From Methylohalomonas sp034521715 (GTDB lineage: Bacteria > Pseudomonadota > Gammaproteobacteria > Methylohalomonadales > Methylohalomonadaceae), in contig JAXHLY010000003.1 of NCBI GenBank assembly GCA_034521715.1, positions 310,001-374,000 of the forward strand: a stretch of DNA of 64,000 bases. The letters are read 5' to 3'. The notes below the pieces were generated by a model that was given only the letters and a program-made list of their open reading frames with translations, did no database searches and was not told where the DNA came from. Positions 46,264 through 55,316 of the stretch are shown one piece after another. Position numbers and translations under genes: made by a program. Within the stretch, counting starts at the first letter, position 1. Every line of letters begins with the position of its first letter.

Positions 46264-47521
46264 ATGTTCACGAAAGACATGACGATCAAGGGCTACGATG
46301 ATGAACTCTGGCAGGCGATGGAAGCCGAGGCCAAACGCCAGGAGGATCATATCGAGCTGATTGCATCGGAAAACAACACCAGTCCGCGTGTCCTGGAAGC
46401 GCAGGGTTCGGTATTGACCAATAAATATGCCGAGGGCTATCCGGGCAAACGTTATTATGGCGGTTGTGAATATGTGGACATTGCCGAACAGCTTGCGATC
46501 GACCGGGCCAAGAAACTGTTCAATGCCGACTGGGTGAATGTCCAGCCGCATTCGGGCTCCCAGGCCAACGGCGCTGTATACCTGGCGCTGTTGCAGCCGC
46601 ATGACACGATCATGGGCCTGAGTCTTTCCGACGGGGGTCATCTGACGCACGGCGCCAAGGTGAATGTCTTCCGGCAAGACTTATAATTCGGTGCTGTATG
46701 GCATCAGATCGGATACGGCCGAGATCGACTACGATCAGGTCGAACAGCTTGCCCTGGAACACAAGCCGAAAATGATCGTTACCGGCTTCTCGGCCTATTC
46801 CCGTATCATGGACTGGAAGCGCTTTCGCGAGATCGCCGACAAGGTCGATGCCTACATGCTGGCCGATATCGCTCATGTTGCCGGTCTGATTGCCGCTGGC
46901 GTCTATCCGAGTCCGATTGACCATGCCCATATCGTTACCACGACGACGCACAAGACCCTGCGCGGTCCGCGTTCGGGGATTATTTTCGGCAAGAAAAATG
47001 ACGAGATCGAAAAGAAGATCAATTCCATGGTGTTCCCGGGCTATCAGGGCGGGCCGCTGATGCATGTCATTGCCGCCAAGGCGGTTGCCTTCAAGGAGGC
47101 CCTGGAGCCGGAGTTCAAGACCTATCAACAGCAGGTTGTGAAAAATGCCAGGGTGATGGCGCAAACTTTCATGGACAAGGGTATAAAGATTGTTTCCGGC
47201 GGTACTGACAATCACCTGTTCCTGGTCGATCTGGTCGATAAGGGCATCACCGGCAAGGCCCTCGATGCTGCGCTGGGCCGGGCCAATATCACCGTGAACA
47301 AGAATGCCGTGCCGAATGATCCGCAGTCGCCGTTCGTGACCAGCGGTATTCGTATCGGTACGCCGGCGGTCACGACCCGGGGCTTCAAGGGAGAAGAATG
47401 CAAGCAGGTAGCGGAATGGATCTGCGAAATTATCGATAACATCGAGGATGATGCGACTATCGAGCGGATCAAGGGTGAAGCTACCGAACTTTGCAAGCGT
47501 TTTCCGGTTTACGCTAATTAA
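46264..47521 (+). CDS. glyA: Serine hydroxymethyltransferase (frameshifted)
   Basis: Interconverts serine and glycine and charges tetrahydrofolate with one-carbon units; 418 residues after correction. LIASENNTSPRVLEAQGSVL and NKYAEGYPGKRYYGGCEYVD form the early active site. An extra T near 46670 breaks the frame; without it the sequence reads AKVNVSGKTYNSVLYGI. The PLP lysine is in TTTHKTLRGPRSG near residue 230. It leads the glyA-nrdR-rib cluster, a standard proteobacterial order. Confidence 0.96.
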
Positions 47522-47638
47522 AGATTACCCGGATATAACTGTTGAGTCGGGCCCAGCCGGCAGGGCTCAAACTTTTCATGCCCCACGCCGGTGGCTGGTG
47601 CCGCCGGCTGCGGCAATCGGCAACTAGCGGGACGGATT

Positions 47639-48165
47639 ATGCGCTGTCCGTTTTGTGCCAGTCTGGATACACGCGTTATTGATTCTCGCCTGGTCGGTGA
47701 GGGCGACCGAAATCCGTCGCCGTCGTTCCTGCAATGATTGTCAGGCACGCTTTACGACCTATGAGTCAGCAGAACTCAATATGCCGCGTATTATCAAGTC
47801 GGATGATCGCCGTGAACCCTTCAAGGAAGACAAATTGCGGGGTGGTATTCTCAAGGCGCTGGAAAAGCGGCCAGTTGAAATGGACAAGGTCGAGGTTGCC
47901 ATCTCCAAGATCAAGCAGAAGCTCCAGTCGCATGGTGATCGGGAAATCCCGTCACTGAAGATTGGTGAGTGGGTAATGGAAGAACTGCGCGCAGCTGGAT
48001 CAGGTTGCCTATGTGCGTTTTGCTTCCGTTTACCGTTCTTTCGAGGATGTGAAGGCATTCCTGGAAGAGATCGAACGGCTGGAAAACGAGCTGCCGCCTG
48101 AATTTCAGGAAAGCCAGCTTAAACTGCTGCCGTCGGAGTCAGAATCCGGCAGCGATGACAGCTGA
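47639..48165 (+). CDS. nrdR: Transcriptional repressor NrdR (two frameshifts)
   Basis: A zinc-finger and ATP-cone repressor of ribonucleotide reductase genes, about 174 residues after correction. The zinc ribbon is CPFC (residues 3-6) paired with CNDC, which appears after removing an extra C near 47710 (giving GEGDEIRRRRSCNDC). The ATP-cone includes PRIIKSDDRREPFKEDKLRGG. A second extra base near 47990 is removed to give ELRQLDQVAYVRFASVYRSF. The C-terminal tail is longer and more acidic than in E. coli. No ribonucleotide reductase gene is in the window. Confidence 0.94.
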
Positions 48166-48179
48166 ACGAGTGATGACAG

Positions 48180-49298
48180 TTGAACTGGTCGGGGCAGGAT
48201 TATGAATTCATGGCGCGTGCCCTGTGGTTGGCGCGCCGCGGCCTGAATAGCACTACACCCAATCCGCGTGTGGGCTGTGTACTGGTCAGGGATGGCCGGA
48301 TTATCGGCGAGGGCTGGCATGAGCGTGCCGGTCAGGCTCACGCCGAAGTGCACGCACTGGGAAACTGCAGCGAAGCACCCGCCGGTAGTACCTGTTATGT
48401 CACCCTGGAACCCTGTGCGCACAGCGGTCGTACCCCCCCGTGCAGCGAGGCCCTTATTCAGGCCGGTGTCGGACGGGTAATAGCCGCCATGCGCGATCCC
48501 AATCCTGCGGTGGCCGGTGGTGGTCTGCAGCAGCTTGCCGCGGCCGGTATCGAGACAGGGGTCGGACTGCTCCAGGAACAGGCCCGGGACATCAACGCCG
48601 GTTTCTGTAAACGCATGCGTACGGGGTTGCCTTTCGTACGCGCCAAGCTCGCCGTCAGCCTGGATGGCCGCACGGCGCCGGCAAACGGTGACAGCCGCTG
48701 GATTACCGGTGATCATGCCCGGGCCGATGTTCATCGCCTGCGTGCACGAAGCTGCGCCATACTTACCGGTATTGGTACGGCACTGGCCGACGACCCGCGT
48801 TTGACCGCACGGCCGGATGATGCCGCAGCGCCTAGACAGCCGCTACGGGTGGTGATGGATACACGGCTGCGCCTGTCAGCGCAGGCGCGGCTGCTGCAGC
48901 AACCGGGCAAAACCGTGATCATGGCCGGCCCTGGAGCCAAAGCGGAAAGGCGGGCGTTGCTGGAGCAGGCCGGGGCGGAAGTAGTTGTGCTTGAGTCCAT
49001 GGATAGCGGCGAACGGCTGACACTGGTATTGCAACGACTGGCGGCGGATTATGGAATCAACGAACTGATGGTCGAGGCCGGGGCGAGACTCAACGGCAGC
49101 CTGCTGCGCGCGGGTCTGGTCGACGAGCTGATTGTCTACCTGGCACCGCTGTTACTGGGTCATGAGGCGCGGCCGGTATTCGAGTTGGCGGGTATTGAAA
49201 ACATGCAGCAGCATGTGCCGCTCAGACTTGTTGATATGCGACAGGTCGGTCACGATCTGCGGCTGACGTACCGTCCTGGCAACAGTGAAGTTAGCTGA
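48180..49298 (+). CDS. ribD: Riboflavin biosynthesis deaminase/reductase
   Basis: A 372-residue bifunctional enzyme. The deaminase domain has the zinc motif HAEVHAL and PCAHSGRTPPCSEALI. The reductase domain follows from PFVRAKLAVSLDGRTAPANG, with SRWITGDHARADVHRLRA and the NADPH-binding end LMVEAGARLNGSLLRAGL. The frame starts at a TTG (48180) or, if shorter, at ATG 48210; the family N terminus (YEFMARALWLARRG) favours the former. It follows nrdR by 14 bases and precedes ribE by 11. Confidence 0.94.
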   Translation: MNWSGQDYEFMARALWLARRGLNSTTPNPRVGCVLVRDGRIIGEGWHERAGQAHAEVHALGNCSEAPAGSTCYVTLEPCAHSGRTPPCSEALIQAGVGRVIAAMRDPNPAVAGGGLQQLAAAGIETGVGLLQEQARDINAGFCKRMRTGLPFVRAKLAVSLDGRTAPANGDSRWITGDHARADVHRLRARSCAILTGIGTALADDPRLTARPDDAAAPRQPLRVVMDTRLRLSAQARLLQQPGKTVIMAGPGAKAERRALLEQAGAEVVVLESMDSGERLTLVLQRLAADYGINELMVEAGARLNGSLLRAGLVDELIVYLAPLLLGHEARPVFELAGIENMQQHVPLRLVDMRQVGHDLRLTYRPGNSEVS

Positions 49299-49309
49299 AG
49301 AGGGTATTG

Positions 49310-49903
49310 ATGTTTACGGGCATAGTGGAAGCCATCGGCAGGATCTCCGATATTGCGGATCGTGGTGATGATGCGCGCCTGTCGATCGATACCGGCAAGC
49401 TGGATATTACTGATATGGTCACAGGCGACAGTCTGGCAATCAGTGGCGTGTGTCTGTCTGTGATCAGCAAAAGCGGGCAGGCGCTGTCAGTGGATGTGTC
49501 GGCTGAAACATTGCGTTGTACCAAGCTGGGTGAACTGCTTCCCGGCAGTGAAGTGAATCTGGAGCGTGCGCTGCAGCTGAGTGATCGACTGGGAGGACAC
49601 TTGGTCAGCGGCCACGTCGACGGTGTCGGCACGGTGGTGAGCCGTGAAACTGCCGGCGAGTCGCTATGCCTGAATATTCAGGCCCCACCCGAGCTGTCCC
49701 GCTATATTGCCGCCAAAGGTTCTGTCTGTATTGATGGTGTCAGTCTGACGGTCAATACGGTTGAAGGTGCCGAATTCAGCGTGAATCTTATTCCTCACAC
49801 TCAGACAGTAACAACGCTCGATGCCCTGGAACGTGGCAGTCCGGTCAACATCGAAGTCGACATGATCGCCCGCTATCTGGAGCGATTGGTCGGTGAGCGG
49901 TAA
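49310..49903 (+). CDS. ribE: Riboflavin synthase, alpha subunit
   Basis: Dismutates two lumazine molecules to riboflavin; 197 residues counted from the ATG at 49310. The two-lobed barrel is clear: FTGIVEAIGRISDIADRGDD and SGVCLSVISKSGQALSVDVS in the first half, GHLVSGHVDGVGTVVSRETA and DGVSLTVNTVEGAEFSVNLI in the second. The extra Met in the frame three bases earlier comes from a TTG and is not needed. It is followed by a short repeat-bearing spacer before ribBA. Confidence 0.95.
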   Translation: MFTGIVEAIGRISDIADRGDDARLSIDTGKLDITDMVTGDSLAISGVCLSVISKSGQALSVDVSAETLRCTKLGELLPGSEVNLERALQLSDRLGGHLVSGHVDGVGTVVSRETAGESLCLNIQAPPELSRYIAAKGSVCIDGVSLTVNTVEGAEFSVNLIPHTQTVTTLDALERGSPVNIEVDMIARYLERLVGER

Positions 49904-49918
49904 ATGCCAGTGGTTTAT

Positions 49919-49985
49919 GGCCGATAGCTGATAGACAAAGACAAGCGAAACGGTAACCCTGCTTCGCTATCGGCTACAAGCTGTC
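49919..49985. repeat. GATAGCTGATAG-type inverted repeat
   Basis: The left arm GGCCGATAGCTGATAG and the right arm GCTATCGGC, then TACAAGCTGTC, face each other around about 35 bases. It resembles the repeat at 52121-52186. It lies in the spacer between ribE and ribBA, where I also looked for an FMN riboswitch and did not see one. Confidence 0.6.
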
Positions 49986-50072
49986 AACGGTCAATCCATA
50001 TCAGGGTATAATGCCAAGTTTGAATCCGGTACTGTCAAGCCTGAAACCTTTATCCATACCAGAGATGATTTC

Positions 50073-51183
50073 GTGTCACTGAATACACCCGAAGAGCTTA
50101 TTGCCGATACTCCGTGCCGGGCGCATGGTCATCCTGATGGATGACGAGGATCGCGAAAATGAAGGTGATCTGGTCATGGCCGCCGAATGCGTACGCCCCG
50201 AAGATATCAATTTCATGGCCCGCTATGGTCGTGGCCTGATCTGCCTGACGCTGAGCAAGGAGCGCTGTGAGCAGCTCAATCTGCCGTTGATGGCCAGTAA
50301 TTCACCCACCAGTCACGGTACCAATTTTACCGTGTCCATAGAGGCGGCTGAGGGCGTGACCACCGGCATATCGGCGGCCGATCGTGCCGTTACTATCCAG
50401 AAGGCCGTAGCCACGGAGGCAAAGCCCGCCGACCTGGTCCAGCCTGGTCATGTATTTCCGCTGATGGCGCATCCCGGTGGGGTGCTGGCGCGTGCCGGCC
50501 ATACCGAGGCCGGATGTGACCTGGCGCGCCTTGCCGGCTTTGCGCCAGCATCGGTGATCGTCGAGATCCTGAATGACGACGGCAGCATGGCGCGGCGGGC
50601 TGATCTGGAGACCTTTGCCAGCGAGCACAATCTGAAACTCGGCACGATAGCCGATCTGATTCATTACCGTATCAGCAATGAAAAGACTGTCGTGAGGGTG
50701 GCGGAGACACCCTTGAATACCGAGTTCGGTCATTTCCGGTTAATTACCTATGAAGACAGCATTGACAAGGATCTGCACCTGGCGCTGGTAAAGGGCGATA
50801 TTGATCCGGAACAGGCCGCACTGGTACGTGTACACATTGAAAATCCCGTTGCCGACCTGACCGGAGCCAGGAGTGATCAGTTCGGCTGGCCCTTGCGCGA
50901 TGTGCTGACGAGAATCGGCGAGGCGGATGCCGGCGTTGCCGTTATTCTGTGCAACCAGCTTGCCAACAGCGAAGTCGTACGGCTGGTTCAGGATCTGGCG
51001 CGCAGCGCTTCGGAAGAAAGTCAACTCCAGCGCCCGAATGTGCGCGATCTCAGAACCATTGGCCTCGGCGCGCAGATTCTTTCAGATATCGGCGTTCGAA
51101 AAATGCGAGTGCTCAGTGCTCCAAAACGCATTCATGCCATTTCCGGTTTCGGACTTGAAGTGGTCGAATATATAAACGATTGA
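50073..51183 (+). CDS. ribBA: DHBP synthase fused to degenerate GTP cyclohydrolase II (frameshifted)
   Basis: About 369 residues after removing one extra base near 50109, which restores NTPEELIADIRAGRMVILMD. The N-terminal RibB domain makes dihydroxybutanone phosphate; DDEDRENEGDLVMAAECV and TSHGTNFTVSIEA are intact, as is HTEAGCDLARLAG. The C-terminal domain is RibA-like in length and order but lacks the zinc cysteines: where RibA has S-E-C-(L)-T-G and C-D-C-G, this reads IENPVADLTGARSDQFG. So it is the RibBX type and should have no GTP cyclohydrolase activity. The start is GTG at 50073 behind AGAGA. Confidence 0.93.
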
Positions 51184-51188
51184 ATACG

Positions 51189-51671
51189 ATGAAAGCAGAA
51201 AAAAACCCGGCTGCCCCGCACTACAATGCGGACATTCAGAATGCCAGAGTGGGTATTGTGGCCAGCCGTTTTAACGGTTTTATTGTCGACCGCCTGGTGG
51301 ATGGCGCACGTGCAACACTGCAAGAACAGGGTATCAGGGATAATGCTGTGGTATTTCTACAGGTACCCGGCGCATTTGAATTGCCTGTTGCGGTGAAAAA
51401 ACTGGCCGATGAAGGGAATTGTGAAGGCATTATTGCACTGGGGGCGGTTATTCGCGGCGAGACGGCACACTTCGATTACATCTGCTCCGGTGTCACTAAT
51501 GGCTTGATGCGTGTGAGTCTTGACCATGGACTGCCGGTGGGTTTCGGCCTGTTGACGGTGGATAACGAGGCGCAGGCACTGGCACGCGCCGGTGAAGAGG
51601 ACAACAAGGGCCGTGATGCGGCACAGGCCGTTCTTGAAATGATTTCGTTATTGCGTCGTGTGCGCCAATGA
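51189..51671 (+). CDS. ribH: 6,7-dimethyl-8-ribityllumazine synthase
   Basis: Condenses the RibD/RibBA products to lumazine and forms icosahedral or pentameric shells; 160 residues. GIVASRFNGFIVDRLVDGAR and VPGAFELPVAVKKLADEG are the family motifs, with the catalytic His in GETAHFDYICSG. The ATG at 51189 is used in place of the TTG at 51180. Its stop overlaps the nusB start as ATGA. Confidence 0.96.
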   Translation: MKAEKNPAAPHYNADIQNARVGIVASRFNGFIVDRLVDGARATLQEQGIRDNAVVFLQVPGAFELPVAVKKLADEGNCEGIIALGAVIRGETAHFDYICSGVTNGLMRVSLDHGLPVGFGLLTVDNEAQALARAGEEDNKGRDAAQAVLEMISLLRRVRQ

Positions 51672-52120
51672 GCATACTTCCGCAGCCATTTTCCCGTCGC
51701 GCACGCGAACGGGCCCGTCGCACCGCCCTGCAGGCTCTTTATGAGGTATGCATGAGTCAAAAAAGCGTTGCCGAGATATTGAATCGCTATGCAGATGATC
51801 CGGCACTGAAGCGGGCTGACAAGGAATACTTCCGCAGGCTGGTCGAGGGAATCTGTGAAAACCGGCAGGAACTGGACGAGCAGATAGCGCCTTTACTGGA
51901 CCGGCTACTCAGAGAACTGGATCCCGTGGAAACGGCGATATTGCATATCGGCGTGTTTGAACTCATGTATGAGCCCAACATGCCGTCACGGGCGGTTATC
52001 AATGAAGCTGTAGAGATAGCGAAAATGTTCGGTGCAGCCGAATCGCATAAATACATTAACAGTATTCTTGATAAGGCTGCACGGCATATTCGCAAGGCCG
52101 AGTTTGGCGACACCAGCTAA
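51668..52120 (+). CDS. nusB: Transcription antitermination factor NusB
   Basis: An all-helical, 150-residue RNA-binding protein that with NusE (S10) binds boxA in rRNA operons. RRARERARRTALQALYEVCM is the characteristic arginine-rich start, and PSRAVINEAVEIAKMFGAAE with the final KYINSILDKAARHIRK matches the family. It is coupled to ribH by a four-base overlap. thiL follows after 66 bases with a small repeat between. Confidence 0.95.
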   Translation: MSILPQPFSRRARERARRTALQALYEVCMSQKSVAEILNRYADDPALKRADKEYFRRLVEGICENRQELDEQIAPLLDRLLRELDPVETAILHIGVFELMYEPNMPSRAVINEAVEIAKMFGAAESHKYINSILDKAARHIRKAEFGDTS

Positions 52121-52186
52121 TAGCTCATGGTTAATAGTAGATAGCTTTGTTTCTATCATCTATACCCTATAAGCTATCAGCTTGAT
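52121..52186. repeat. AT-rich repeat of AGCTATCAGCT-like words
   Basis: This spacer contains TAATAGCTCATGG, GATAGC-CTATC around an eight-base loop, and CTATAAGCTATCAGCTTGAT. Several short inverted pairings are possible. It interrupts the nusB-thiL pair but has no terminator-like U-run. Confidence 0.5.
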
Positions 52187-53125
52187 ATGAACGAGTTCGA
52201 TATCATCCACCGGTTTTTTAACCGCCCAGGAAGCGGCGACGGCGTTACGCTGGGTATCGGCGATGATGCCGCCGTTGTCCGTGTACCTCCGGGTTATGAA
52301 CTCGTTCTGGCCATGGATACACTGATTCACGGTGTGCACTTCCCGGAATCCACTGCCGCCGACGATATCGGCTGGAAGGCACTGGCGGTTAATCTCAGCG
52401 ACCTCGCTGCAATGGGCGCAGAACCATGCTGGGCGACACTCAGCCTGACACTGCCGGAAGCCGACGAGTCCTGGTTGCAGGCATTTGCAGACGGCTTTTT
52501 TGAGATGGCGGATAAGCATCGTGTCAGTCTGATAGGGGGTGATTTGTGCCGCGGGCCGCTGACGGTAACCGTTCAGGCGCATGGCCTTGTCCCTGCCGGC
52601 CAGGCGATCACACGCCATGGTGCCGTACCTGGTGACTTGATTTATGTGACGGGTCATCTCGGTGATGCCGGTTATGCCCTGGCGTCTGCCGTGGCCGGCT
52701 CCAGTGACTATGCTTATTTCCGGGAACGCCTCGATCGGCCACAGCCACGTGTACGAACAGGCGTGGCGCTGCGTGGCATTGCCAGCAGTGCAATCGATCT
52801 GTCCGACGGGCTTGCCGGTGATATCCGGCATATCATGAAGGCAAGCTACTGTGGCGCCGTAATAGAGGCCGGCAGATTGCCGCTGAGCGAGCCGCTCAGG
52901 TCGGCTGTGGATGAGGAGACTGGCAGCCGGCTGGCACTGACATCAGGTGATGACTATGAATTATGTTTTACGGTGTCTGCGGACCAGGCCGGAACATTGG
53001 AAAGTCGGATGGCATCCATTGGCGAGACGGTAAAACAGGTGGGTAAGATTACCGCCAGCAGTGATTTGATTTTTCGGGCAGCTGATGGTGAACAGCATTA
53101 TTCAGCCTATTCGCATTTCGGCTAG
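52187..53125 (+). CDS. thiL: Thiamine-monophosphate kinase
   Basis: Phosphorylates thiamine monophosphate to the active diphosphate; 312 residues. The PurM-like fold is shown by LGIGDDAAVVRVPPGYELVL, KALAVNLSDLAAMGAEPCWA and LIGGDLCRGPLTVTVQAHG. IDLSDGLAGDIRHIM is the second metal-binding segment. The frame is intact. pgpA, the usual next gene in many gammaproteobacteria, is absent; the following gene points the other way. Confidence 0.95.
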   Translation: MNEFDIIHRFFNRPGSGDGVTLGIGDDAAVVRVPPGYELVLAMDTLIHGVHFPESTAADDIGWKALAVNLSDLAAMGAEPCWATLSLTLPEADESWLQAFADGFFEMADKHRVSLIGGDLCRGPLTVTVQAHGLVPAGQAITRHGAVPGDLIYVTGHLGDAGYALASAVAGSSDYAYFRERLDRPQPRVRTGVALRGIASSAIDLSDGLAGDIRHIMKASYCGAVIEAGRLPLSEPLRSAVDEETGSRLALTSGDDYELCFTVSADQAGTLESRMASIGETVKQVGKITASSDLIFRAADGEQHYSAYSHFG

Positions 53126-53182
53126 CCCCGGCTACAATTTCAACTTGCTACTGTCTACTGTCCAATTATTCCTGAGGCTGAC

Positions 53183-53698
53183 TCAGCTGGGATCTCCCGG
53201 TATATCAGGGTTGTATTCCGGTATTCCATCAGTGATCTCCTTGTTGCGCCGTCGCATTTCCTGCCGCATCTCACGGCGCATTTTGGCTGCTTCAAAGAGC
53301 TTTTTATCGAACTCTGTTTTTAACTCAAGCGGGGGTGCTGGTGTCGGCTTGCCATTCTCGTCCAGAGCAACCATGGTGAAATAGCATGATACGGCATGAC
53401 GTTTGTTTTTGGTGCGCAGGTCTTCGGTTATAATCTTGACGCCGACTTCCAGTGAAGTTCTACCGACATAGTTGACATGAGAACGGAAGGAAACAAGCTC
53501 GCCGACCTTTATCGGTTCCCTGAAACTTACCTGATCAAGGGATAGTGTCACTACATAACTACCGCAATAACGTGCAGCACATGCATAGGCAACCTGATCC
53601 AGCATTTTCAAAAGCGTACCGCCATGCACATTGCCTGAAAAATTGGCCATATCTGGCGACATTAAAAGGGTCATGTACAGCGTTTTTTCCTGCATCAT
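53183..53698 (-). CDS. Acyl-CoA thioesterase (YciA-like hotdog protein)
   Basis: A 171-residue hotdog-fold thioesterase. The family core is FSGNVHGGTLLKMLDQVAYACAA at about residues 20-42, with the catalytic-region Asp in KMLDQ, and VSFREPIKVGELVSFRSHVN after it. The C-terminal tail is charged and probably coiled (RREMRQEMRRRNKEI). It is convergent with thiL. Substrates cannot be told from sequence. Confidence 0.88.
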   Translation of the reverse strand: MMQEKTLYMTLLMSPDMANFSGNVHGGTLLKMLDQVAYACAARYCGSYVVTLSLDQVSFREPIKVGELVSFRSHVNYVGRTSLEVGVKIITEDLRTKNKRHAVSCYFTMVALDENGKPTPAPPLELKTEFDKKLFEAAKMRREMRQEMRRRNKEITDGIPEYNPDIPGDPS

Positions 53699-53755
53699 GT
53701 GATACTCAGCTCTCGGTAATTACCATGATTATAAAACCGGCCGGGCAGGGCAGCT

Positions 53756-54412
53756 TCAGAGACTGAAATAACCCGAGCCTTCCAGCCGTTGTCTTTCATC
53801 CGGTGCATAGGACACCCGATCGATAAAAGTGGGAATATCATATTCCAGATAGCCATACTGTTGCATGGCCTGTTGGCAGATTTTCAGATCGACGATTTCC
53901 AGCGCACCCAGCCGCGCCGTCAGGTCAATCAGTTCCTTGTTTTCCTTGTAGTCTTGTTTGGCAAACCAGCCAATATCGGGACCGTGCAGAATCAGATCTA
54001 TATCCAGCTCGTCAGCACCGGGTGAGTTAACACCGGCAATTTCATCAGCTCCTTGCAGCAGGGCAGCAAGCTCTTTCTGCGAGTGATTGGAGACATCAAA
54101 CATATACTGGCCGGTCCCTACGGAGAATTGCGGGTTGACTGCATTTCTGATAGGCGTCTGTGTCCGGGCGCGGGAATCTTGTCCGCTTTCTGATTGTTGC
54201 GGTCCGGTAACCGCCCGGTCATCGGTGCCGGCTGTCCGCATGGCCTCCGTGCTGGCGGATTGCGAGACTGTGCCGGGGGGAGCCGCGGTCGTAGCCGGCG
54301 TATCCGGTAATTCGCTTTCACAGGCGCTTATCAATACCAGCAACGGAAACATGACGAGCATACCCTGTACAGGGATATATCGGGAGATAACCACATGATT
54401 GCATGTAATCAT
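53756..54412 (-). CDS. Lipoprotein with DsrE-like domain
   Basis: A lipoprotein of about 218 residues. The lipobox is LISAC; the mature part starts with Cys then ESELPDTPATTAAP, a Thr/Ser/Pro-rich linker of about 55 residues. The C-terminal part (YMFDVSNHSQKELAALLQGA, LDIDLILHGPDIGWFAKQDY, then a lone Cys in EIVDLKICQQAMQQYG) resembles periplasmic DsrE-type domains, known in sulfur trafficking, but the function is unclear. The start is unsure: ATG at 54412 gives a signal with one Arg; ATG at 54361 lacks any charge. No good ribosome-binding site is seen for either. Confidence 0.6.
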   Translation of the reverse strand: MITCNHVVISRYIPVQGMLVMFPLLVLISACESELPDTPATTAAPPGTVSQSASTEAMRTAGTDDRAVTGPQQSESGQDSRARTQTPIRNAVNPQFSVGTGQYMFDVSNHSQKELAALLQGADEIAGVNSPGADELDIDLILHGPDIGWFAKQDYKENKELIDLTARLGALEIVDLKICQQAMQQYGYLEYDIPTFIDRVSYAPDERQRLEGSGYFSL

Positions 54413-54531
54413 AATTGGTGGTTTTTTGCCAGCAATGCGCCGGTCGCTTTGAAGGGGGTGTTTTTGCGACTGTGCCGTCCCCCGGCCTCCGGTAAAATAA
54501 TGAATTCGGACCCGAACACGAAGATATCCTG

Positions 54532-55302
54532 ATGTGTGAACTCCTGGGCATGAGTGCCAATACACCCACAGACATCTGTTTCAGTTTTTCAGGGCTGATG
54601 GAGCGGGGTGGGCGTACCGGCCCGCACCAGGATGGGTGGGGGATCGCCTTTTATGAAGGCAATGGCAGCAGGGTGTTTCATGACCCGCTAGCCAGCGCCG
54701 ATTCCGAGATTGCCAGACTGATCCGGAATTACTCCATCAAGAGCCGGATAGTCATCTCGCATATCCGCCAGGCCAATCGTGGTAAAATCTGCCTTGAGAA
54801 TACCCACCCGTTTGTGCGCGAACTGTGGGGACGTAGTTGGGTGTTTGCCCATAATGGCCAGCTGCGGGGAATTAAGAAATATCCACTGCATTATTATCAC
54901 CCTATTGGCACGACAGACAGCGAACATGCCTTTTGCGTGATCCTGGATCGCATACGACGCCGATTTCCGGTGGCGCCGCGGAACGGCCGTAAACTTATCA
55001 AGTACATAAAAAAACTGGCGGAGGAACTTAACAAGCTGGGGATATTCAATTTTATGCTCAGTGACTCACGACATCTCTATGCCTTCTGCAGTACTTCATT
55101 GTGCTGGCTGACACGTCGGGCCCCGTTCGGGAAGGCCCGTTTGATTGATGCCGAAATGACTGTGGATTTTCAGGAAGAAACCACCCCTAATGATGTTGTC
55201 ACCGTGATTGCAACGAGGCCGCTGACAAATAATGAGGACTGGATCATAATGCAACCCGGAGAATTGACCGTCTTCAGACAAGGGCTGCCGGTAACCTCTT
55301 GA
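54532..55302 (+). CDS. Class II glutamine amidotransferase, YafJ-like
   Basis: A 256-residue Ntn-type glutaminase. The catalytic Cys2 follows the initiator Met (MCELLGMSANTPTDICFSFS). HQDGWGIAFYEG and SHIRQANRGKICLENTHPFV, then VFAHNGQLRG, are the conserved substrate-site segments. YafJ proteins have no known synthase partner and may act as stand-alone amidases. It is divergent from the DsrE-like lipoprotein gene, and a repeat element follows it. Confidence 0.9.
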   Translation: MCELLGMSANTPTDICFSFSGLMERGGRTGPHQDGWGIAFYEGNGSRVFHDPLASADSEIARLIRNYSIKSRIVISHIRQANRGKICLENTHPFVRELWGRSWVFAHNGQLRGIKKYPLHYYHPIGTTDSEHAFCVILDRIRRRFPVAPRNGRKLIKYIKKLAEELNKLGIFNFMLSDSRHLYAFCSTSLCWLTRRAPFGKARLIDAEMTVDFQEETTPNDVVTVIATRPLTNNEDWIIMQPGELTVFRQGLPVTS

Positions 55303-55316
55303 ATATAACGAATACA

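Noticed and set aside
49904..50072. Possible FMN riboswitch upstream of ribBA
   Set aside because: The conserved helices and loop words of the RFN element are not present; the spacer holds a simple inverted repeat.
1523..51183. Programmed frameshifting as a genome-wide system
   Set aside because: The break sites share no slippery sequence or downstream structure, go in both directions, and occur in ribosomal and other essential genes while neighbouring long genes have none. Indel errors are simpler.
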